Assembly (NCBI RefSeq): GCF_000346485.2 | Contig: NZ_KQ976354.1 | Coordinates: 2,412,200-2,476,199, forward strand | DNA length: 64,000 bases | From: Scytonema hofmannii PCC 7110 | GTDB lineage: Bacteria; Cyanobacteriota; Cyanobacteriia; Cyanobacteriales; Nostocaceae | Direction of reading: 5' to 3' | In this document: positions 57,927 to 64,000 of the stretch, piece after piece | Numbering within the stretch: position 1 is the first letter of the stretch | Layout: each line of letters begins with the position of its first letter | The notes under the pieces: generated by a model | What the model was told of the DNA's origin: nothing | Databases searched by the model: none | The model's input: the letters and a program-made list of their open reading frames with translations, nothing else | Program-made: the position numbers and the translations under genes

Positions 57927-60539
57927 ATGTCTACAAAATGCATATTGAGGAGATTGGCAAAGTATAGTTCTGGCAGGAATTTACTCACATTTTTGCTACT
58001 AATAAGTAGTTTTTCAGAGATCGCACAAGCTGATTTAAGTCCGAAGTTAAAAACTCATACGACTGCATCTTGGGTAGCCTCTGATGCCAGTAATAATGGA
58101 CAATTTCCAATCAAAGATGCCAAATCCCAATTGGATAGAGGGAGAACTTTGTTTGATGCGGGACAATTTGCTGCTGCGGCTAAATTTTGGGAATTAGCGG
58201 CTATGAGTTTTCAGGGAGAGGGTGATACGACAAATCAAGCAAAGAGCTTATCATATCTTTCCTTGGCGTATCAGAACTTAGGAGAGTTGTACAAGGCAGA
58301 GAAAACAATTGTTAACAGTCTTAATCTCTTAAAACAAAAAGAAGGATATCCAGGTACTCTGGCTGTAGCGTTAAATACTTTAGGAAATCTCAAGCTGGTA
58401 CAAGGAAAAGGGGAAGACGCCCTGAAAAGTTGGCAAGAAGCTGAACGAGCTTATGCGGCTGCTGGCGATTTAGTAGGAAAAACAGGTAGTCAAATTAACC
58501 AAGCACAAGCACTAAAATCTTTGGGACATTATCGAAAGGCGCAAAGTCTATTAGCAAATATCACTCAGCAGTTTCAAAGCCTACCTGATTCCCTACTAAA
58601 AATGCAAGCCTTGCAAAGTTTGGGGGTAGCTTTACAAATGGTAGGAAATTTACAAGAATCTCAGGAGATTTTAGAACAAAGTTTGGCAATGAGTCATCGC
58701 CTTAACTCTCGTGCAGACAGCAGTCAAATTCTTTTTAGCTTGGGAAATACGGCAAGAGACTTACAACAAAACCAAGTAGCATTAAGTTATTACCAACAAG
58801 CGACCGTAAAAACAACTAACCCCCAAGTGCAACTAAAAGCACAATTAAACCAATTGAGCCTTTATACAGAAACATCACAATGGGTACAGGCTCAATCTTT
58901 ATTAGCATCAATAAAATCTCAACTAAACAGCCTCCCTCCCTCTCGCGTATCGATTTATGCAGCTGTTAACTTTGCTCGCAGTCTTTCTCAATTGGCACAA
59001 AAACACGAAGGAAAAGCTACACAATATCAAGAAGCAGCAAAGGTATTAGCTCGTGGGATACAACAAGCAGAAACTTTGGGAGATACGCGAGCCAAAGCCT
59101 ATGCTTTAGTTAAGTTAGGAGGATTGTATTTCCAGACACAACAGTTAGATCTGGCGTTGCAAGTCACAGAACAAGCCCAACAGATTGCTGAGGCGATTCA
59201 TGCTTCTGACATCTCTTATCAAGCTTACTGGCAAATTGGGCGCATTCGTAAAATTCAAGGAGATACTAAAGCGGCTCTAGTAGCATACGATTTAGCCGTT
59301 AACACTCTCAAGTCTTTGCGTAGTGACTTGGTGTCGATTAATCAAGATGTGCAATTCTCTTTTCAAGAGAGTGTAGAGCCAGTTTATCGAGAGTTAGTGG
59401 ATTTGTTGCTACAATCCAAGCCCAGTCAAGAGAATTTAGTCCAAGCGCGGGAAACAATTGAAGCCTTACAGTTAGCCGAACTAGACAACTTCTTTCGGGA
59501 AGCTTGTTTAGAAGCTAAACCACAGCAAATTGACCAAATCGACAAGACTGCTGCAATTATTTATCCGATTATTTTACCCGATCGCTTGGAAGTCATTGTA
59601 TCGATTCCTGGAAAGCCTCTTTTAAGTTATAAAACTTTTTTATCTAAAACGGAGCTCGAAAACAGTCTTAAACAGATGCGACAGTCCCTCAATCTTGCTT
59701 ACTCTAAAGAAGAACGCTTACGCTTATATCAATCTTTATACAATTGGCTGATTCGTCCTGTAGAGTCTGAATTAGCCAAGAGTGGAGTAAAAACTTTAGC
59801 ATTTGTATTAGATGGCTCTTTGCGAACTTTGCCAATGGCTGCTTTACATGATGGCAAACAGTTTTTAGTGGAAAAATATAGTCTTGCTCTCTCTCCAGGG
59901 ATGCAGTTATTGCAGGCGCGATCGCTCAAAGGAGATAATTTAAAAATGATGACAGCAGGATTGAGTAAAGCACGTCAAGGGTTTAAAGCTTTGCCAGGAG
60001 TCAATTTGGAAATCAAACAGATTGTCTCAGAAGTTTCTACTCAACTCCTTTTGAATGAAAAATTTACTAGCAGTAACCTACAAAAAGCTGTTCAATCAAA
60101 GCCTTTTTCAATTTTACATTTAGCAACTCACGGTCAGTTTAGTAGTAGATCTGATGACACTTTTATACTGACCTGGGATAGCAAGCTTAAAGTCAAAGAA
60201 TTGGGTGAATTAATTAAGTCTAGAAATGAAGACGAAACTCAACCAGTAGAGTTATTGGTTCTGAGCGCCTGTCAAACAGCTAAAGGGGACGATCGCGCTA
60301 TCTTGGGATTGGCGGGAATAGCAGTTCATTCACGTGTACGTAGTACCTTGGCGACACTCTGGGCTGTGAAAGATCAATCTACAGCCAAATTTATGTCACA
60401 GTTTTATAAACATCTCAGACAACCAGGAATTGGTAAAGCGGAAGCTTTGCGACAAACTCAGTTAACATTTTTGCACGATGCCAATTTTTCTCACCCTTTT
60501 TATTGGGCCCCCTTTGTCTTAGTTGGAAATTGGTTATAA
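57927..60539 (+). CDS. TPR-CHAT caspase-like protease
   Basis: The product has 870 residues. A signal-like start (LLTFLLLISSFSEIAQA) is followed by about ten tetratricopeptide repeats (about 85-460) and a CHAT peptidase domain (about 570-870). The catalytic His735 is in LATHGQFSS and Cys782 in LSACQTAKG. The family is common in cyanobacteria near DUF928 and TPS genes. Its target is unknown. It differs in build from the CHAT protein at 22848. Confidence 0.88.
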   Translation: MSTKCILRRLAKYSSGRNLLTFLLLISSFSEIAQADLSPKLKTHTTASWVASDASNNGQFPIKDAKSQLDRGRTLFDAGQFAAAAKFWELAAMSFQGEGDTTNQAKSLSYLSLAYQNLGELYKAEKTIVNSLNLLKQKEGYPGTLAVALNTLGNLKLVQGKGEDALKSWQEAERAYAAAGDLVGKTGSQINQAQALKSLGHYRKAQSLLANITQQFQSLPDSLLKMQALQSLGVALQMVGNLQESQEILEQSLAMSHRLNSRADSSQILFSLGNTARDLQQNQVALSYYQQATVKTTNPQVQLKAQLNQLSLYTETSQWVQAQSLLASIKSQLNSLPPSRVSIYAAVNFARSLSQLAQKHEGKATQYQEAAKVLARGIQQAETLGDTRAKAYALVKLGGLYFQTQQLDLALQVTEQAQQIAEAIHASDISYQAYWQIGRIRKIQGDTKAALVAYDLAVNTLKSLRSDLVSINQDVQFSFQESVEPVYRELVDLLLQSKPSQENLVQARETIEALQLAELDNFFREACLEAKPQQIDQIDKTAAIIYPIILPDRLEVIVSIPGKPLLSYKTFLSKTELENSLKQMRQSLNLAYSKEERLRLYQSLYNWLIRPVESELAKSGVKTLAFVLDGSLRTLPMAALHDGKQFLVEKYSLALSPGMQLLQARSLKGDNLKMMTAGLSKARQGFKALPGVNLEIKQIVSEVSTQLLLNEKFTSSNLQKAVQSKPFSILHLATHGQFSSRSDDTFILTWDSKLKVKELGELIKSRNEDETQPVELLVLSACQTAKGDDRAILGLAGIAVHSRVRSTLATLWAVKDQSTAKFMSQFYKHLRQPGIGKAEALRQTQLTFLHDANFSHPFYWAPFVLVGNWL

Positions 60540-60880
60540 CTTTAGAGGATGTATTCCTATCAGAACTTGCTGAGTCTTAAAGAACTAACAATAAGTAGTA
60601 CAAGAAATCCAAGTATATTTCTGATTTTGATGTTATTTTCAGATCCGATAGAAAGCTTATTTATAAGCATATCTACTGTCTCTGAAATCTTACCCTGTAA
60701 AACACTTGTTTCTTCTGATTTAACTTTAATATGTGTGGAGTCTGTAAATGAAAGTTTCAGCCCATTAAATAAATTTGTATATATTTAAGTTAAGCAGTAA
60801 ACGCTAGACAAACTTAGAACAAAAAGGTGACAAACTTGAAACAAACGGGCGAAGTGATAGTCTCAAGAAAAAGAGACATT
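60540..60880. other. Intergenic region
   Basis: An 80-codon frame (60549-60788) lacks a ribosome-binding site and family. No other feature was seen. Confidence 0.35.
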
Positions 60881-63334
60881 TTATTGCTTGGAAATTTTTA
60901 AAGTGACGATCGCTTCTATCAACTCCTCTGGTTCAACGGGTTTTGCAATATGCCTCTGAAATCCTGCAGCCAAAGCCCGGAGTCGATCGCGCTCTCCCGC
61001 ATAAGCCGTTAGGGCAATTGCTGGAATTCCGCCTCCGTGTTCCGGGGGGAAACTCCTCAATTGACGTATAAGTTCATACCCATCCATTTCTGGCATACCA
61101 ATATCGCCGATCAAAAGATCGGGTTTGAATAATGTAAAAACTTCCAAAGCTTCAAATGCGGATGCTGTGACTTTTATCTCTGCTCCAGTTTGTTCTAGAA
61201 TTGTGAAAATGAGTTCTCGCATATCGGCTTCATCATCCACCACTAAAATTCGCAAATTAGCGAGTTGGGAAGTATCATCCACAGCGCTTGCAGATGCAGC
61301 CACATCTGTTTTTCCGCCGTTTTCATGCTTCAGCAGTGGCAGTGAAACTGTAAACGTTGCGCCCAATCCTTCTCCGGGACTGTCTGACTTAACGACGCCG
61401 CCATGCAGTTCAGTTAAATACCGGACGATCGCTAATCCTAGCCCCAAACCACCAAATTGTCGGGTCGTTGTGCTATCCTCTTGTCGAAAATGCTCAAACA
61501 CGTGTGGGAGAAACTCTGGAGTGATACCTTTCCCTGTATCTTTGACTTGAATGTGAGCATTGGTGCCAACTTGTTCAAGCCGAATTTCGATTTGTCCTCC
61601 AGATGGTGTGAACTTCACGGCATTGGAGAGTAAATTCCACACAATCTGTTGTATGCGCCCCGAATCACCTGAGACAAGACCAATGTCGCCTGCTACGACC
61701 TTCTGAATTTCAATGTCCTTTGCCTCAACTGATAGGCGTACAGTTTCTAAAGCTGCATTAACGACTTCCACCAAATTCACCGGATAAACATTCAGCATCA
61801 TTTTGCCGCGCAAGATGCGTGAGATATCAAGCAAGTCGTCAATTAGTTGAATTTGCAACTTGGCATTGCGTTCGATCGTCTCTAACGCTTGCTTTGCACT
61901 CGCTTGATCGAATTGGCGAGTTTGGAGTAGCCTTGCCCATCCCAGAATTGGGTTGAGGGGCGATCGCAACTCATGAGATAGTATAGCTAAAAACTCATCT
62001 TTGAGTCGGTTTGCAGTTTCGGCTTGTTCCCTCGCGACACGCTCCCGTTCTAATAATTGCTCCCGTTCTTGTTCTGCAAATTTGCGCTCGGTAATATCCA
62101 GCGCAATGCCCGTCATGCGTTTGGGTTGCTTGTTGTCATCGTAAAACGTCTGCCCGATCGCCGTTAGCCATCGCTCCCCTTGTGTTGGGTGGAGAATGCG
62201 GAATTCAACATTGAGATCGATTTGATGCTCTAGCGCTTCACGTGCTGCTCGATCTGCGTGCGTGCGGTCTTGTTCAACAATTGAACTTAACCAATTGTCA
62301 TAAGAAGGCTGGGTGATTGCTGGATCGAGACCATAAAGACGATAGTATTCTTCTGACCAAGTGACGCGATCAGTGGTGATATCCCAGTCCCACACACCAG
62401 CGTTAGCTGCTTTTTGAGCAATTCTCAGTCTTTCTTCACTCTGCCGTAGTGTCTCTTCTGCTTGCTTGCGGTGGGTGATATCATTTACCAATACCACAAA
62501 ACCTTCAACATTTCCTTGGCAATCGAAGTGAGGAACGTAAGTAGCAATGACATCACGCGTGCCACCTGCGCTATAAGGAATTCTGCTCTCAAAGGTAACC
62601 TTTTGCCCTGAGAGTACCTGCTCGACATAAGGATGAATAACTTCATATGCCGCTTTGCCCAACACTTCTCTGAGATGCTTTCCGTTCACTTCAGTCGCAG
62701 CTCGCCCAAACCACTCCTCATACTTCTGATTGTTAAAGCGGTAACGCTGTTCAGCATCAACAAATGAAATGAGAACAGGTACAGCATTTGTGAGCAAAAG
62801 CAGTTCGACTTCTCGCTGCTGCAAGGCGACCTTAAAATTTTGCTCTTGTTGTTGCAGTGACAATTCTGCTTGTTTGCGTTCGGTAATATCGTTAAAGGAA
62901 ACTGCTATCCCGTCGTTTAACTTCACAACGACGTTCCGAAACCACCCTGTCAGAGCTTTGTTGTCGTAAAATGTCTCAAAAGTTGTCGAAATGCCAGTTT
63001 CGACGACTGTCACGTAGCGCTCAAAAATTCCACTGGTTTTACTATCGGGAAAGAGGTGCAGTAAAGACTGACCGAGTAACTCTTCTGGTGTACCGTTCAA
63101 ACCTCTTGCAGCAACTGGATTGGTGTATTCGATAGTAAAGTCGGCGATCGCTCCTGCGACATCCCGGACGCCACGCAGAATGATAAATCCATCGGGTGAT
63201 GCTTCTATCACCAACCGAAATCGCTCCTCACTCTCTGATAACGGAACTATTTCTTGACTCTCTACAGGAGAGGGACTATCAGAAATCCCAGCTTTCACCT
63301 CAGTCATCGAATTTTTCAAGCGTGGAGAGTTCAA
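60881..63334 (-). CDS. Multi-PAS hybrid histidine kinase
   Basis: The 817-residue cytoplasmic sensor has three PAS domains (about 30-155, 165-290 and 300-425). HisKA has the phospho-His in LSHELRSPLNP. The HATPase shows NLLSNAVKFT, DTGKGI, FEHFRQ and GLGLGLAI. A C-terminal receiver has an intact Asp (LLIGDIGMPEMDG). It lies downstream of the FdhF-like gene on the same strand, with 44 bases between. Signal unknown. Confidence 0.92.
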   Translation of the reverse strand: MNSPRLKNSMTEVKAGISDSPSPVESQEIVPLSESEERFRLVIEASPDGFIILRGVRDVAGAIADFTIEYTNPVAARGLNGTPEELLGQSLLHLFPDSKTSGIFERYVTVVETGISTTFETFYDNKALTGWFRNVVVKLNDGIAVSFNDITERKQAELSLQQQEQNFKVALQQREVELLLLTNAVPVLISFVDAEQRYRFNNQKYEEWFGRAATEVNGKHLREVLGKAAYEVIHPYVEQVLSGQKVTFESRIPYSAGGTRDVIATYVPHFDCQGNVEGFVVLVNDITHRKQAEETLRQSEERLRIAQKAANAGVWDWDITTDRVTWSEEYYRLYGLDPAITQPSYDNWLSSIVEQDRTHADRAAREALEHQIDLNVEFRILHPTQGERWLTAIGQTFYDDNKQPKRMTGIALDITERKFAEQEREQLLERERVAREQAETANRLKDEFLAILSHELRSPLNPILGWARLLQTRQFDQASAKQALETIERNAKLQIQLIDDLLDISRILRGKMMLNVYPVNLVEVVNAALETVRLSVEAKDIEIQKVVAGDIGLVSGDSGRIQQIVWNLLSNAVKFTPSGGQIEIRLEQVGTNAHIQVKDTGKGITPEFLPHVFEHFRQEDSTTTRQFGGLGLGLAIVRYLTELHGGVVKSDSPGEGLGATFTVSLPLLKHENGGKTDVAASASAVDDTSQLANLRILVVDDEADMRELIFTILEQTGAEIKVTASAFEALEVFTLFKPDLLIGDIGMPEMDGYELIRQLRSFPPEHGGGIPAIALTAYAGERDRLRALAAGFQRHIAKPVEPEELIEAIVTLKISKQ

Positions 63335-63378
63335 GTACTACCTTATTTTGAGGAGATCGATTTATAAATCTATCTACC

Positions 63379-64000
63379 TCAAGGAGTAATTATTGGAATT
63401 TTACCACTAGAGAAGACCTTTTCCAAACGCACAACAGCGTTATAATCGGGAATACCTACTTCTGGCGATCGCTTGCTTTTATCTAACAAGACATTTCCCT
63501 CTGGCCAATGAATTTGTAAATTTCTTGGCATAACGGGTGCGATATACACCTGTCCCCTAAACTCACCAATGTCATTTTTCAGCATCACCGCATCCCCATC
63601 TTGAAGCTCCAACTTCTCCGCATCGACACCACTCATAAGTACAGCCGATCGCACTGCGCCAGTAATAGCATCCTTGCGTTCTTGTACCATGCTGTTAAAT
63701 TGCTTACCACGGCGTGTTGTCACCCAGAAATAACCCTCTGGTAGATACCGTTCTTGAGGAGTCAGCACAGAAAATCGGGCTTTGCGATCGGGTGTTGGGA
63801 AGTTCCAACCAAAACACAGATGCGCTCCGCCATACTGAAATTGGTCGCCCGCTTCCTTCAAATGTTGAACTCCCGCATACTGAGGAATCACTTGAGCAAT
63901 CTCTTGGCGCATTGCACTGGTGTTGTGAAAGTGTAACTTCTCTGCTAAATCTGGACGCACTCGCTTTGCTAACTCCAGAAACACTTCCCATTCTGGACGC
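63379..64000 (-). CDS. FdhF-like molybdopterin oxidoreductase, C-terminal part
   Basis: The frame runs open to the window edge (REWEVFLELAK-like, RPEWEVFLEL), so only about 207 C-terminal residues are visible. The molybdopterin-dinucleotide-binding domain is seen in WVTTRRGKQFNSMVQ, LQDGDAVMLKNDIGEFRGQVY and NLQIHWPEGNVLL. This matches the FdhF/YdeP group of formate dehydrogenase-like proteins. The catalytic part and the true function lie outside the window. Confidence 0.82.
   Translation of the reverse strand, partial: RPEWEVFLELAKRVRPDLAEKLHFHNTSAMRQEIAQVIPQYAGVQHLKEAGDQFQYGGAHLCFGWNFPTPDRKARFSVLTPQERYLPEGYFWVTTRRGKQFNSMVQERKDAITGAVRSAVLMSGVDAEKLELQDGDAVMLKNDIGEFRGQVYIAPVMPRNLQIHWPEGNVLLDKSKRSPEVGIPDYNAVVRLEKVFSSGKIPIITP

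Noticed and set aside
60549-60788. 80-codon plus-strand reading frame
   Set aside because: No ribosome-binding site, no family resemblance, low-complexity Ser/Leu content; probably chance.

Overview
The window looks like chromosomal DNA of a filamentous, heterocyst-type (Nostocales) cyanobacterium. The evidence is the many GCGATCGC (HIP1) octamers, a nifH gene, a DUF1830 protein, a DUF928 protein, a glycine-tailed RNA-binding protein, an RbcR-like LysR regulator, many PAS/GAF two-component proteins, and several families of heptameric short tandem repeats (CAGTGAC, ACAACTA, CTAAAAT, GGGAGTA types) typical of this group. No tRNA, rRNA or CRISPR array was recognised.

Layout. 0-6.5 kb: MscS channel, a one-domain cNMP-binding protein, DNA polymerase III delta-prime, and a Crp regulator followed by a diguanylate cyclase whose N-terminus resembles the plant/cyanobacterial ethylene-receptor domain. 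6.5-9.1 kb: a 23-residue membrane micro-protein, then an IscB nuclease with its upstream structured RNA, joined to a truncated MFS transporter. 9.1-18.5 kb: MoeB-rhodanese with a JAMM protease, a GxxExxY protein inside inverted repeats, a Tat-exported beta-carbonic anhydrase, a LivF ATPase, a secreted unknown protein, a DUF2252 gene broken by one TAG, a TPR-like protein, and a class-IV aminotransferase that seems to lack an ATG. 18.6-20.5 kb: ftsH.

20.6-26.3 kb is the most unusual region. Two divergent ribbon-helix-helix genes flank a site-rich intergenic region, followed by an EAD1-domain protein and a pentapeptide-CHAT protease that end in the same uncharacterised C-terminal domain. Beyond them lie an IS1634-type remnant and a 389-bp element with seven 20-bp repeats arranged like Tn7-type transposon ends. 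26.9-34.9 kb: an orphan nifH, RRM protein, thioredoxin, MntA/HepT, a tandemly duplicated PIN toxin-antitoxin module, PHP phosphoesterase, purM and sodB.

35-51 kb is a signalling block: a three-gene histidine kinase/response regulator operon, a GGDEF-EAL protein and a second kinase/regulator pair. A LysR regulator, an LTxxQ protein, a deaminase, a frameshifted DUF4058 gene and a GMC oxidoreductase lie among them. 51.5-60.5 kb encodes mostly exported or envelope proteins: a filamentous-haemagglutinin-type (TPS) protein, a PEP-CTERM metalloprotease, a DUF928 protein and a TPR-CHAT protease. 60.9-64 kb holds a hybrid kinase and the C-terminal part of an FdhF-like molybdopterin oxidoreductase that runs off the edge.

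A recurring theme is genome plasticity. Heptamer arrays supply the stop codons of five genes. At least two small terminal-inverted-repeat families are present. Several genes are truncated or broken (MFS, DUF2252, DUF4058, a GMC fragment, a histidine-kinase fragment, an IS remnant).
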